Of a DNA stretch of 64,000 nt, positions 49,982 to 62,400 are shown piece by piece. The translations under genes and the position numbers were made by a program. Origin of the DNA: Galaxea fascicularis (Eukaryota; Cnidaria; Anthozoa; Scleractinia; Euphylliidae); assembly GCA_948470475.1 (NCBI GenBank), contig OX419339.1, forward strand, positions 24,104,389 to 24,168,388, in the 5' to 3' direction. The notes under the pieces are model-generated. The model did no database searches. It worked only from the letters and a program-made list of their open reading frames with translations, and had not been told where the DNA came from. The first letter of the stretch is position 1. Each line of letters opens with the position of its first letter.

Positions 49982-51600
49982 CGTCATAACTGGGCTGAGT
50001 TTTTTAGTTCTCTACTCTGCTCCGAGAGGTTGGCCACGTCCTACAGCAAAAAAAATCGGAAAGACCTTTGCTTTCTGTCCGATCTTTCTTGTGTCATTGG
50101 TAGGGAATACCTTCATCGTAATGATTATTGACAAAAACTAAACACTAAGAAAACCGATAAATTAATCCTTGGCAGCATGGCCATTTCGGAGGTACTGTTC
50201 AGGCAATATTTTTGTTCTGCAACAACCAACAACATTGTACGCGTGGACGACTGCCTGATCAGTGACTGTAATCTTGTCCAGCACCTCTGTAAGCTGATTC
50301 CCTAGTTACAAATATCTCCACTGATGTTTTTATTCAAAGCCTGGTTTGTATGGCAATGGTTCGATTTGAGGCTGTGTTCATCATGAATCATGTATTTTAC
50401 GTTGGCAACACAGAAAACGGTCATTACAAATTACTCGACTTGCATTACTCGACTTAGCATTTCCTATATTTCCTATATATTTCCTATATTTCCTATATTT
50501 CTTAAAAATAAGTCACATTCTCTCAAGCGAGTACATAGAGCACAAGATCCGTCCTGTTTTGAAATAAAACAGTAACACCTTCAAATACGCAAGAGAAATA
50601 TTATGATTAACGTTCAACAAAATGTTTTTCAATTTATGGTATCGCCTTACCTTATCTAGTGCGATGACAAAGTTCTATTTGATAGCCGTGTCATCGTGTA
50701 CGAATGGTATCGATAAAAAGTTCACGGCAACATCATTAACACACCAGGACGTCCCCCTGGAGGTTGATAAATAGTTCAAATGAAAATTGGTAAGATACAA
50801 GACGCATTCTGATCTGTCTAGAAAGTATTGTCTTTCATTACAGTAAAGTTGTAAAGCAGGCGGAGGGTGATAGTATTAGGTGCCGAAAGTTTTATGTTTG
50901 CTGCGGCAAAATTCAGTTCAAACCTCGATCTGTTCTCGTGCGTATAACACTGCGACATCAAATTGGGAAGCGATTTTCGATCCTCTTCAAAACCTAACAA
51001 TTACCGTATTTCCTGCGAATAATCACAGAGATACCAACCTCTGGAGATCTAAAATCTGGAGATTTTTTCCCAGCCTCCTTACTCCCAAACCAGCTTGATG
51101 ATGCCAGGCTAGGGGCTTCTGAAGCGGAAAATGGCTCGAAAAAACACTTATAAGTCGCATACTCACCAAGTTTCACGCCGAGTGCCCGCTTGAAAACAAA
51201 CAACAGCTAGCGTGACCAGCGTGACAAAAACAAGAGAGCCTTCAGTGCTCAAGATCAGCGAAAATCACCAAGGTAACGCCAAATAAGGAATCACCAGATT
51301 GTCTCGATCGCTGACACTCAGAAAATTTCAGAAATGGCTCAAGAAATTTTTGACAAGAAAGAGTTAAAAAAGGTTCAAAGTGGTTTTTATCCGGGAGATC
51401 TGGTCACCCGTACGGGAGACTGGGAGATTTGTTGCGTATCCGGGAGACTCCCGGATAATCCGGGAGAGTTGACATCTATGTAATCACCCGTGCTCAAATA
51501 ATAAGCGCCCACTCCTTTGACAAAACTATCAAAGAGGCCTTGAAAATGTAAAGCTTGTGGAATGTGGCTTCGAGTGACAAGAGTAACAAACAAATTAATG
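49982..51600. other. Intergenic, no gene recognised
   Basis: Only simple repeats such as (TTTCCTATA)n near 50462-50500. Confidence 0.45.
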
Positions 51601-51608
51601 TGTTCAGG

Positions 51609-51745
51609 TAAGCTGAAAGCCACTCATTGGGCACTATGGCCACTTGGTAGCGGGCATTACCCCTTAAATCTACCAAATAAAGTTTGGGCCTGGGCATTAG
51701 CAACCATGGACAGCTGTTTCGGCCGTATTAGGCCTCATCAGCATG
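51609..51745. repeat. Dispersed repeat, second copy
   Basis: Longer copy of 42153-42256, with an extra internal block. Confidence 0.75.
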
Positions 51746-52585
51746 GCATAGTTAATACCCAGGCTCAAGAACCCACATGAATAAAACAAGCGATGAAAAT
51801 GTAATGCTTGTGGGTCACTCAAAGCCACATCCCACAAGTTAGCTAATACCCACTCACAAGCTTTACGTTTTTAACCGTTTAAGTGAAGACTGCATAGAAC
51901 AGCCGCGCAGTCAGAGAGGTAGCGTTCTATTCTCGGTGGAAGTAATGGTGATTTGGTCGGACTGACGACTAATCATGAAGTATAAGGCCGTTGATGTGGG
52001 TGGTGCCAACAACTTGTTGTTTTACGCAAAATGACTCAACAGCTAGAAATTTAATAGTAGAAATTTGATAACTTTAAGTCCAGCTCCCGTCATCACTATT
52101 GACGCTCGTTACAGAAGATGGTTAAGAATTCTTTAAAGCAAGTGCACGATAGCAGTTTACGCTCATCCGAGAACGGGCTAGATTGTGTGACGATGGTAAC
52201 ACCATATCCCATTCCATCCAAACAATTGCAAGAAGGCCTTTTACCGAGCATTCTCGGAGACATTGATTGGATGGGGCGATATGGAAGTTTGTAACTTGGA
52301 TTTAATCTGATTTGTCAATAAATCACTATGCAACGGCTGTCCGGCAAATGTGAAATGTCTCTATGTGCAATCGTATTGTAAGGTTTCAAGTGGAACGTTC
52401 AATCTGCGTTACCACTGAAATAAATTAAATTCAAGCCAGCTAATTTCTTCTGTATAATGTTGATTCTTTTAATTTCCGACCCCATGTTTGTTGGTATGTT
52501 GTCAGAGGGATCGCGCTTTGTGTGGCTTGCAGTCGGCGAAGAAGCAAAACAACGTTCAGGTTTGCAAGTGAATGTTCACTGTGGC

Positions 52586-52930
52586 GAAATTTGTTTTCGT
52601 TCAATGTATAATAAAACATACATACATTTTATTACTGTCGTCCAGTCAATGTGTTACAAATTTGATACAAGGCAAAAAGAAAAACAATTTACATACACAT
52701 TTAAGCAAACCGGCAATTATTAGATTCGGTTTTGTGATATCCATAATAATCAAGGTCTCGTTAAGAGTTATCAGCCGAAGACGAAGGCTTCGCGCTTTGT
52801 GCAACTAGGTTTGCAAGTGAATGTTTGCTGTTGCGCCAATTCTGTTTTCGTTCAATGTATAATAAAACAATTATTAGATTCGGTTTTTGTGATATCCAGA
52901 ATAATCAAGGTCTCGGTAAGGGTTATCAGC
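52586..52930 (+). repeat. About 250-bp direct repeat unit, two copies
   Basis: TTTCGTTCAATGTATAATAAAAC, the stretch ATTATTAGATTCGGTTTT and ATAATCAAGGTCTCG recur in order at about 52587-52790 and 52840-52930, leading into the inverted-repeat arm. Confidence 0.7.
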
Positions 52931-53472
52931 CTCAGTCTTCGGCTTTAGCCTGCAAACAGGCTCTCCATTTGGGTATTCCGAGAGATGGTCGTGTCAACTT
53001 GCTCTTGAATGGCGCGCGGTCAAAGCTCGGGGATTGGGGCGGGCGAGAAGGGAGAGCCTGCAATGGTCTTGGTACGATTTGAGTATTTATGTTCAGATTC
53101 TGAACGTAAATTGATGATTGGCCAATTCGAGGCTGACACTTGTCAAACAAGTGAGCAGAGACTTCAGTAGACCTGGATAATAATGAGGATTCTCGGTTCA
53201 ACTTTGAATTTAAGATCCTTAAAGCAAATTAATCTGAAGAAAGAGCAAGACCTGGCATTGAGAGTCTCCTTAATGAAAAGGATGTACTAACCGTGTTGAC
53301 TACAAGCATTGGAAAAAGCTGTGTGTTTCAAGTTTTCGCTGTGGTGAAATCGCTGGACTCCTCGAGAACACCGCCGCAGATCAGATGGAAGAAGCGAATT
53401 CTCTGAGGATTGAAAGCAGTAGAACTCGAAAGCTCAGACGTGTTGGGAAACCTCCCTCAGTTGTCTGATTTT

Positions 53473-53848
53473 TTACTTGCCTTGGCCGAAGGTGTATGCC
53501 CTTGACCCACGAATGCAGGCGTTCCATAGCGGCAAATACATTTCATTTTTCTTCACAACCAGTTTGTTCGAGAGGGCTGCGAGCTCGTCAACGGTTCTAC
53601 ATTTCAAAATACATGTAGTGTCAAACTCTTTGTTTACAGGCTTAACTGGTGCGATAAGCGCGCATACCTTCGTGTACAATAAAAGCACTTGCGGCTGCTT
53701 TCCCACTCTTAAGCGCCAGATTCTTTACTAGGCAAATTGCAGCTTTATCTTCAGGTGTTCTAATCGTCACATCCCCATTTGCCGACAAAACTAAGACTTT
53801 CACGCTTGCGGTGTTGTCCGGAAGGTCGTCGATATTGAGATGTGCCAC
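53473..53848 (-). pseudogene. Decayed unknown coding sequence
   Basis: Two minus-strand frames (53848-53642 and 53706-53473) together look like one protein with a frame change near 53650-53700: SVKVLVLSANGDVTIRTPED at the start and LPLWNACIRGSRAYTFGQGK at the end. No family recognised. Confidence 0.45.
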
Positions 53849-54456
53849 GAGATTCGAATCGGATAATTGTGCTCCACTCTGACAAGGTTGATCGTTTTCC
53901 TTGCCAAGGAAGATGCAAAAACTACATTATAAAATCCCTCTCTGGTACAAGGTTTGAAAACGTTCAAAAAAGACCCCACAGAGCCTTATTTTGTCCTCAA
54001 CGAACACTTGCAAATTCTGCAAAATTCGTCAACCGATTTGACGCTTTGTGGTTTCGTTCCATTTCGTTCGATATGTTTCTTTGGAGTTTCTGGATTCGAG
54101 TTCATAACATAATATCCTGGGTGCCAGAGGCTTTTCATGCGCGGTTTCCGGTTTCGAGTCTTGAAAGTGACCTGCGCGAAAAGCCTCTGGACCAGAGCGC
54201 GATCCTTCTGATAGCACCGAGCCAATTACAACCCCGCTTATTCCCAAACACCGAGAATCTGGATGTTTTGCTGATTGGTTCTTTGGAGATGTCGAATGTT
54301 TCAAACGCTCTGTTTGGATAACGATGACAATAGGCGCGTGATCAGGGACGCAGGTGGTTTGAAGGTGACAACGATCAGAAAGATCGATTGCAAGCAATCC
54401 AAGGACGTGTTACCTAGGTTTTTGGCTTTTTATTTTGGAAGATTCGAAATATCAAA

Positions 54457-54905
54457 TGGCTGTACTAATTGAAGATATAGACAAGGCAAGAGCAGAAGTC
54501 ATTGGATCGTTCGATGGTGTGGAGGAAGTAACTGCGCAACAAAGAGAGGGTATCGTGAATTATATTCAAAAGAAAGACATCGTCGGTCTTGCCGACCGGC
54601 TATAGAAAGTCACTGCTGTTCCAGTTACTACCTGGCATATGCCGTGCGCTCAATACGATGGGATATACGAGTTACCGATTGAATCGCACATGAAGGAGTT
54701 ACGGCAGAGAAGCATTTCGTGCACATGTCTTTCTGGAAACGACGCCGACCAAGATGGCGCTTACAATGGTTATTACTCCTTCGTTTTTGCCAACCCTGAG
54801 GCCCTTGTTCTTAACGAGAAGTGGAGAAAAATGATTCAGACGCCTGTATATCATACCAATCTGTTTGGAATTGTCGCAGATGAGGCTCATGTAATTCCAA
54901 AATGG
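54457..54905 (+). pseudogene. RecQ-like helicase fragment
   Basis: A frame around 54457-54590 (QQREGIVNYIQKKDIVGL) is followed in another frame by a Walker A-like LPTGYRKS, then by a frame with MKELRQRSISCTCLSGNDA and the DEAH-type motif IVADEAHVIPKW at 54870-54905, next to an intact donor (TGGTAAGT). Motif order matches the N-terminal part of RecQ-family helicases. Frame changes and the altered Walker A show decay. Confidence 0.65.
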
Positions 54906-55448
54906 TAAGTTTTGTATGTGTATTGCTATTTGTTTACATACTTCTGCATGTGATCACCGTATGAAACCGCCGGTTTGATTGTCAAGTTCCATTGAGCACA
55001 GTAAATCAAAGCGCTCTGCGCCAGAGGTTTTTTCTCGCGGCTCGTCCTCGTAGTTTTTTCGCCACTCGTGTCTTCGGCCGAACAACGCGAGAAAAACCTC
55101 TGGTACCCAGGGTAATAACATAATCACTTACGCGTAAACAAGCGCACGTGTCACAGAAAAGTTTTTTGACAGCCGCCTTGATGCAAAAGGTCATTTCCGG
55201 TTCGTTCTGATTGGTTCATTTCGCTTTGATAATATGACAGATCAATCAAGCGGAAAAGGGGGCAGAACCCAAATCTTACAAAGACCATTGCAGGCTCTCC
55301 CTTCTCTTGCCCGCCCCAATCCCCGAGCTTTGACCGCGCGCCATTCAAGAGCAAGTCGACGCGACCATCTCTCGGAATACCCAAATGGAGAGCCTGTTTG
55401 CAGGCTACCTTCGACTTCGGCTGATAACTCTTATCTCGACCTTGATTA

Positions 55449-56147
55449 GTAAGACTGAGTGGAGTCCAATTCGGTCTGCAATCATACGTGTAATAACAAA
55501 ATCGGAGGACCGCGCAGCGGCAGTCCGATTTGTTTATCATACACCGAATTGAACGACATGAAATCTTATTACTAATTAATCATAAAAATTACAACTTCCG
55601 AGAAAAGAAGAACTCGTCTGGTTTGTTGGCATAAACATTTGTGCCATGGGATAAATAAAATGACCTGTCTTCTAAAATACTGTCACTGTTCAAGGGAAAA
55701 AAGTTCTCCAGTTTTAAGAAAGCCCCAGTTCAGGAGTCTGTACACTGTTACTATGGTGATTGAAACCAAAGTTGTGATTAGTTGATTTAAACTACAGCTT
55801 TAAAGGTGATTGGCTTATTGCAGTCTCTGATAACAAACTGTCCAGTAACAAACCCAGGTCCGAGTTGCTCGAAGTATGATTAGCGCTAACCCACGTTAAA
55901 TACTATGACAACCTATAGGTTAGTAGATGGGCGGCTCATAGAGACCCATTTCGACGGTTGGAAAAGGCGGTCTGAGATTGGTGGAAGGAAAAAATTTGAA
56001 AAAGCAAGATGGCGGTCGGGGAATTGCGTAACGGGTGTCCGTGGGTGCGTCACAAGAAAGGAGGTGTTTAACTACTAAGGGGAAAGAGGCTTTTTTTGTG
56101 TGTGTGTGTGAAATCCCTGCAATAAACGCTGCGTACGCATGATGATG
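55449..56147. other. Intergenic, no gene recognised
   Basis: Short inverted repeat around 55500-55530 (GGACCGCGCAGCGG); otherwise nothing supported. Confidence 0.4.
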
Positions 56148-56460
56148 TTGATCATTGACTTTCTCAGATTTAGGTGGGGCTGAAAAGCCCCGAGGGTCTT
56201 GTCCGTGCCGGTCCGAGTCGTCAGGGTTTCAGGGCAATCGCCAAACACCGCGTGCAGTGTGGGCATCTCACGAGCTCCGCCAACGGAGTGTAGCACCCGT
56301 GTTTCAACGTGCATGTTCTGTGGACCTTGCATCCACAGCAGAGTCTTCTCTCGGGGCGTTCTAATTTCGTTAAGCCTGTTTCCTCTTCCCACGGCTCCCA
56401 GGCATAAACTTCCAGACAAATGAGACAATGGGGTTTTGTTGTTTCCGACATCTCAAAACA
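56148..56460 (-). mobile_element. Polinton fragment carrying a RING gene
   Basis: The 3' part (GACTTTCTC, AGGGTCTTGTCCGTG, CGTCAGGGT) aligns with 20216-20300 of the intact element and leads into a RING frame, so this is a remnant of a related element. Confidence 0.75.
56221..56451 (-). CDS. RING-finger protein of a Polinton remnant
   Basis: 76 residues, ATG 56451. CLICLEVY, RRLCCGCKVHRTC and CPHC form a RING like that of 20291-20593 but clearly diverged, so it derives from a different element. The frame is intact although the rest of its element is gone, which could mean recent loss or retention by the host. Confidence 0.7.
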   Translation of the reverse strand: MSETTKPHCLICLEVYAWEPWEEETGLTKLERPERRLCCGCKVHRTCTLKHGCYTPLAELVRCPHCTRCLAIALKP

Positions 56461-56522
56461 ATGAATATGAATTTGTTTTTCAAAGGAGGAGTTATTTATA
56501 TGTGTGTAATATGACGTGGGCT

Positions 56523-56685
56523 GGGCGTTGGTGCGTAACGGGTGTCCGTGAATGCGTCACGGGTGTCCGTGGGTGCGCCATGGGTGTCCGTCGGTGCGTA
56601 ACAGTGGTCCTTCGGTGGGTAACGGTCGTCCGTCGGTGCGTAACAGTGGTCCGTCGGTGCGTAACGGTGGTCCCTAACGGACATC
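56523..56685. repeat. About 21-bp minisatellite
   Basis: About seven or eight units of GTGCGTAACGGTGGTCCGTC type; two further units occur at 56024-56053. Confidence 0.85.
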
Positions 56686-56724
56686 CTATATCTGGAGGGA
56701 AAAAATTGGTTATCGAACCGGTGT

Positions 56725-57055
56725 GCTCCCCTGCAGTCTGCTGTGCTGTCTGCCTCTGCCTGCCTGCTGCTGTCTGTCTGCCGCCTGTTTTCTCTGCCAC
56801 CTGCCTGCTGCTGCCGCCTGCCTGCAACTACCACCTGTTTTCTCTACTGCCTGCCTGCCTGCCTGCTGCTCCCACCCGTTTTCTCTGCTGCCGCTGCTGC
56901 TCTGCCAGTGGTATTTGTCTCCTCTGCTGCTTCTGCTGGCTGCTGCTGCTACCTGCATTCCTAGTGGTATTTGTTTCCTCTACTGCTACTGCTGCTCCGC
57001 CGGTGGTATTTGTTTCCTCTGCTACCACTGCTGGCTGCTGCTACCTGCTTCCACC
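56725..57055. repeat. CTG/CCTG-rich low-complexity tract
   Basis: Imperfect CTGC and CCTG repeats, with a larger unit of about 45 bp containing GGTATTTGTTTCCTCTGCT repeated about three times at 56905-57050. Frames through it are composition artefacts. Confidence 0.8.
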
Positions 57056-58400
57056 ACAAATCAAAGGCTCCTATGAACCAGCTCATGGATGAGGAACATA
57101 AGAATACTTTGAATTTACAACAACTTTATTTTCTAAAAAGATATGTGCAAGGAACCTGTACATTCGTTTGTGTTTTGTGGGAGCACATCCTTTTCAGAAA
57201 CACCTCGTAGTAAAAGAACCGTTTACGCGCTAATATTTTCCGTAAAAATACGCAGTTGATTGACAGGCGCCAGAAGCATTACATTAGACGAAATTGACAG
57301 ACGTAAGTAATTTGAACCGGCGATGGAGCACAAATATGCAAATTTGCACACTGACTATAAAAATAATATTCAAATGTGATCGCTTTGTTAAGAAGTGTAA
57401 CAGGCAAGTTAAAATTTCTTACTGGTCGACGGCTCATTTCAAGTTAGTTTTATAAATGTTTTTGGTCGTTATAATTTCCGACTATTCTGAATGCGAGATA
57501 ACATCACAATATTTTGTGAAAGTCCTGAGGGAAATTAGTCACGCTTTTCAGTCACAATGTTTTTGAGCGATTCGAGGTCCGGCACAAAACTTTTGCTTTG
57601 TAAGGTGAGATATTCAATCCATCTATTTATACTTTGTGGTACAATTAACTTGACTTTCCAAATACTTTGTTGTTCAAACAGATTAGCTGTTATAGCTGCT
57701 TGTCAGACCAAATTATATTCTCACAGAGAAAAATATTTGCATGCTTCTGGTCCTTGTGTTTTTGTCAAATGTTGACAAAGTGCTATACTGATCGTTTAAG
57801 CCAAGGGATATAGCCTTTCTAAACAAGATCATATTTGCAATCGAGCGTTCACCATGAAAAGAGCGTCTTCACAAATACTTCATTACGTACCTGCTTAAAT
57901 CGATCATCCATGTATGTTGCTCATAAATCAAATGCGTTGCTTGCCAGAATTCGGTTTTTTGGCTAGAAAGTCTTTTCCCTGTTTCCTTTTTTGGCCGATT
58001 TTCTTCATTCTTCCTTCTTCCATCATATTGTGGCAAAAAATTCTCGATTACTATTGCCTCAGGTACCGCACAGTGATAAGCTTTACAGTTGCTTTTGCGA
58101 TATCTCGAAGTTCATTTTCGCTGCTCTGAAGATTTCAAGGTTCAATTCTCGCAACTCGTGTTCTTCATCTTATTAACTTTATCTGATCACTGATCCTTAA
58201 ACAAAATAGACCTTTGTTGAGTTGGAAAATCGAAACGAAAAACCGACGCCATGAACATTAACACGTAAACAATATCTGCAGAGCAAAATTCTCCGCCTTT
58301 GTACTACACCCTGGAATTTGCAAACGCTGGACCAAGAAGACTATGGAGACAAAAGCAATACTTACCAGGGGAGGGACCGGGGGGAAATTTAATGAATAAA
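57056..58400. other. Intergenic, no gene recognised
   Basis: AT-rich; nothing supported. Confidence 0.45.
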
Positions 58401-58410
58401 TTAATCAGAA

Positions 58411-58464
58411 TCGAGTGAGTGAGTGAGTGAGTGAACGAATGAGTGATTCCTTGAGTGAGTGAGG
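58411..58464. repeat. (GAGT)n microsatellite
   Basis: GAGTGAGTGAGT tract with two interruptions. Confidence 0.9.
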
Positions 58465-58732
58465 GAAATTCAGACCCACAACAAAACCTCATGGCATGAC
58501 TACGTCATCCATGAGCTAAAAAGGGGGTGCCAAAAATTAGTAGTTATAGTCGCTTATAGGGCAAGTAGCCAATCAAGAGCCGATGCATCTCATTATTTCT
58601 ATTGTTTTCGAGGATGCCTATTGTTTAAAAAGGGCGTGGCTCTTTTTGCCGAGGAAGGTGGCCTACTGAGCCGAGGAACCAGGCCTAGAGGTTCTATTGT
58701 TCAATCCAAGATGGTGGCCATGTCTATTGTTT

Positions 58733-59040
58733 TAGGGTTAGCAAGACGGTAGAACGCTATTGTTCTAGGTTAGGGTTAGCAAGACGGTGGAACGCTATTG
58801 TTCTAGGGTTAGCGGACCTGTCCGCTAAGGCATGTCGGTTAGGGTTAGCAAGACGGTGGAACGCTATTGTTTCTAGGGTTAGCGATTGAACACTTACTTG
58901 GCTGATCCTTGCTGCTTGCTTGCTCACGTCAGAAAAACAGAACCCGAACAGAACCATCGGATTTAAGGCGGTGGATTTGAGACGGCGGAACGCTATTGTT
59001 GGCGAGACAGTGGGACGCTATTGTTCTAGGGTTAGACGGC
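58733..59040. repeat. Degenerate repeat with TTAGGGTTAG core
   Basis: Unit TTAGGGTTAGCAAGACGGTG followed by GAACGCTATTGTTCTAGGG, about four to five copies with variable spacing. Shares the telomere hexamer but only in pairs. Confidence 0.75.
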
Positions 59041-59337
59041 TTGATCCTTGCCCGATCCTTGCTCCAGGCGAAATGAGAAAAATGAGGAGACACTCGCCTC
59101 TTTTAGAGAGGTCTCTCCGTCACGTGACACAAAACGGGCATACACGCGTGGAACGCTCGGACGCATCGCAGAACAGGGTTGGGAGGGTATCCGAGGAACG
59201 TTCGGACGCATGCGCAGAAAATTGACACATATACATAAGTGAAAATGCCATTTAATGACTATAAATAAGGTCAAAGGAAGCACTTTATACAAATCATCAG
59301 AAATAAGGTAAAAATTGCAATTGAAAGAGTATATACA

Positions 59338-59415
59338 TATTTACAGCAGCAGCTCCTTGATTGTTTTGGAAAGTGGTGAACAGGCAAACAGGAAAAACAA
59401 AATCACAGTTCGTAA
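59338..59415 (-). repeat. Terminal-repeat remnant of a second Polinton
   Basis: CAGCAGCTCCTTGATTGTTT, GGAAAGTGGTGAAC and GGCAAACAGGAAAAACAAAA match the 3562-3822 repeat and sit beside a polB 3' end, as in the intact element. The outer end was not found. Confidence 0.8.
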
Positions 59416-59421
59416 AATCAC

Positions 59422-62400
59422 CTACTTTAATAGTGATAAGAGTGTCGCAGCGTCTCTTTCCTCGGCTAGGGTGCCATATCCATAAGGATAGGTCTTGAAC
59501 GTACCTGGATTTACCACGCGCTTGTCGAAGACCAGGCCATACTGTTTGGTTCTGGGTTTGACGCGAATGTCTTTCGTGGCCGGATCTCGGGTGAAGAAGA
59601 ACGGGTTGGTAACAGGGACGTTGCGACGCATACCATTCGCCAGAGGGGATTGCACTTCGTCCAGCAAGTTGGTTTTCATCACAGCATAATTGAGTTGATC
59701 GTGACCACGCTTGTTAGACAGAGTGAACCCTCGCACTTTGCAACAGACCTTGTCGTTCTTGGTCACGTAGCCGTAGTTCTTGGGACCGGCGGAGGTGAAG
59801 TCGACGATGTAATCACCGCCATCCAACTCGTTGGTCATATCCCCCAGATAATCCCCCAACGGAATCTCTGGCTCACCAGGCTGCCACTTGTAGATCACGG
59901 AATCCGTATCGAAATAAACGGCTCGGTCTCCCAAGGTTTTGAGGTGTGTGTAGAGCCAGAGTCGAGCATGGCAGGTCGTGAAGGCGGCAATGAAGATGTT
60001 CACCTTCCCGTTGTCTTGGAGATCGTCCTTTAGAGGGGTTGTCACGACTTCCAACTAGTCTTCTGCACACACACGCATGGTGTTGATGGTCAGGAGTGGA
60101 TCGTTCAACAGTTCATAGAGTCCGGCAGGCGTAGAGACGGCGTGAGTGGTGGATTTGAGAAGATTTTTGTCAAACTTCCCCCAATAGGAGTTGAGTTTGC
60201 AAGTGGCCTTTTGGCGATGAGGGTTGGGTCTAAAGAGATACCCTCACGTTGCCGGTAGTTCTCCACGAACTGGGCTTTCTGTTCTGGCGTTTGGGCCCAT
60301 CCAGGGTAACCTGAAGACTCCTGCTTGCCTTTCAGCCACGTGTTTACGTACTCGGCGAAGAGGCCTTGTTTCCTCTGGCTTGGCGGGAAGTGCCACACCT
60401 CGTGGATGGGCACGATTTCATACCCCTGTTCGACCGCTTCCATCAGTTCGGGCGTGCACCAGGTACCATGGAGAACACGATCGGGGTCATCGTGGGAGCA
60501 GCGATGGGAACGGTCGAGCGAAGGTTTAGCCATCTCAGTCTCAACACAGGAACGGCACAGCGGAAAGGTGAGTTTGCCAAGACTTCGACGAGGGAGGACA
60601 GGATGGTAGAGACCACGAGGAGGTAAGATGTCCACTTTCACTAACCCACAGTAGTGTGCAATGTCTTGGTCTTCAGGGTGTGTGATGATGGTGGGGTGAC
60701 CAATGGGATATTATCGTACTTGTTGACCGTGGGGTACAAGGAGGTGACATCCATGTATCGGATTTCCTCGCCTTGAGTCTAGCAACAACATGATGGAGGG
60801 TAGCCGCATAAGTCCTCCCACCGAAGAAAGCATCGCGCGGTTCCAAGGGGAGTACTATCTGGAGGTTGGTCAAGAAGGTACTGAGTTCTGGATCGGACAT
60901 GATCATGCTGTCCCACTCACATTCCCAAATGACGATGAGAGAATGACCAGTACTTTGGAGGGTCATCTCCTTGGCTGCAGTGGCTTCCCTTCGTTCAGCA
61001 AAGGTACGGTCCGGGTTGACTTTGGACGTTTGAGTTTTCTTGGGAAAACAGGAACGGCATCCGTGCCATAAACACCCATGGAACTCATAAATCGTATTCG
61101 TGCTCGCATCGTATCCGTCCACGAGATGTCCTGCAATACGGAGTTCGCCCCCATTGTTGGCATGACGAATGAAATCGCCAGTGACGCCCGGAATGGGAGT
61201 GTCAGGGTACGCACTGGCCATCATTTCATCCCCTTCCAATTCGTCTGTCGAGGAATCGTGGGGGTAATGAGCGTGCCTTCGGCGTTCCTGCCATGCCAAC
61301 CACTGCAACGCTTTGACCGATTGATTGGTACGTGCGCCATGCCATCCTCGAGGTGGTTCGACCGCAATGGTGTTTTTCTGGAGAAGTTTCTTCCTCCAAT
61401 AGTGGTGACAGGCTGAGGCAATAGTGAGGCATTTCTCCATGGGGAGGAACTCGGCCTCCTTGTAAAACTCCTCCTGAAATTTCGTGCATCCCGCTTTCAG
61501 GAGCTTGAAGTCCGAGACGCAGTACTCCTCCACCTCCCGACGCATGTTGAATTAATAGTTGTTGGCGACTTGTTCGGCTTACCACGTCTTGAACTCCGCT
61601 TTCTTCTTGGTGGACATCCTCTCCGGGTCATAGTCAGAAGCGGGCGGCATGGGACCTTCATAGGTTTGATTCTGCAATGTATTGAAAAGATGAGGGAAGA
61701 AACCTTTTTTCAGTTCTGTCAGTCCAAAGGTGGCAGGAAAGGAGACCAAAGAGAAGGGCAGGAAACAGAGGGAATCTTTGAACGTCAGCAGATCCGACTT
61801 GACCGAAAAAAGATTGACCCCCACGGTGACTTGATGGGTAACCTCTCGGTGCGTGCGGTAGAGATGTTGGAGGATGAACATCCCTTCGTACGCCTTGAGA
61901 TTGTGAAAGAGTACAATGACGGAACGATCATCCCCATCCGAGTCCGTACACGGTTCATTCAAGTACTCGAAGAAATCCTCAGTACAGTTTGGACCATAAA
62001 AGGTGTGGGTCTCCTCTTCCTCCTCCGACTCGGCACACACCATGATGGGGGTCTGTAAACCCCCCACACCCGTCACCGCTTCATAATCGGCATACACTAA
62101 GAGAGGCGGGTCCCGTTCCACTTGAGCAGTTCCTTCCTCAGCATCCATGGACACGATGGGGCGGGTACCCACTTGATGGAGAGGGAAGGTCTTCGTTCGC
62201 GGGGCATCGTAGTCCTCTCCTTCAGGCTGGATGAAACACTGGTGAGATGCTACGTCCACGTACTTGGCACAGTTGGAACACTCACTCCAACCGCACTTGT
62301 GTTTGCCATGTTTTCCCCCAATGTCATACTGCTTGCGGCAGGTTTGGCATTTTTTCAATGACACACAGAGACTTGGCTTTGGCAGTGGCGTTATGGAGGT

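Larger units (their letters stand above)
52905..55448. mobile_element. Inverted-repeat-bounded composite region
   Basis: Arm 1 (about 52905-53095) and arm 2 (about 55265-55448) are inverted copies, sharing AATCAAGGTC, GCCTGCAAACAGGCTCTCC, ATTCCGAGAGATGGTCG and CGGTCAAAGCTCGGGGATTG. The interior carries two decayed coding pieces. It may be a DNA transposon with about 190-bp TIRs, or two independent repeats in opposite orientation. Confidence 0.5.

Noticed and set aside
56400..56427. L-x-C-x-E (LICLE) in the remnant RING protein as an Rb-binding motif
   Set aside because: The residues are part of the RING C-x2-C core (a C.IC.E pattern common in RINGs), and the paralogue at 20291 has V in place of L; a retinoblastoma-binding role is not supported.
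56436..57092. 218-codon frame rich in Val/Cys/Leu
   Set aside because: It simply translates the 21-bp minisatellite and CTG-rich tract.
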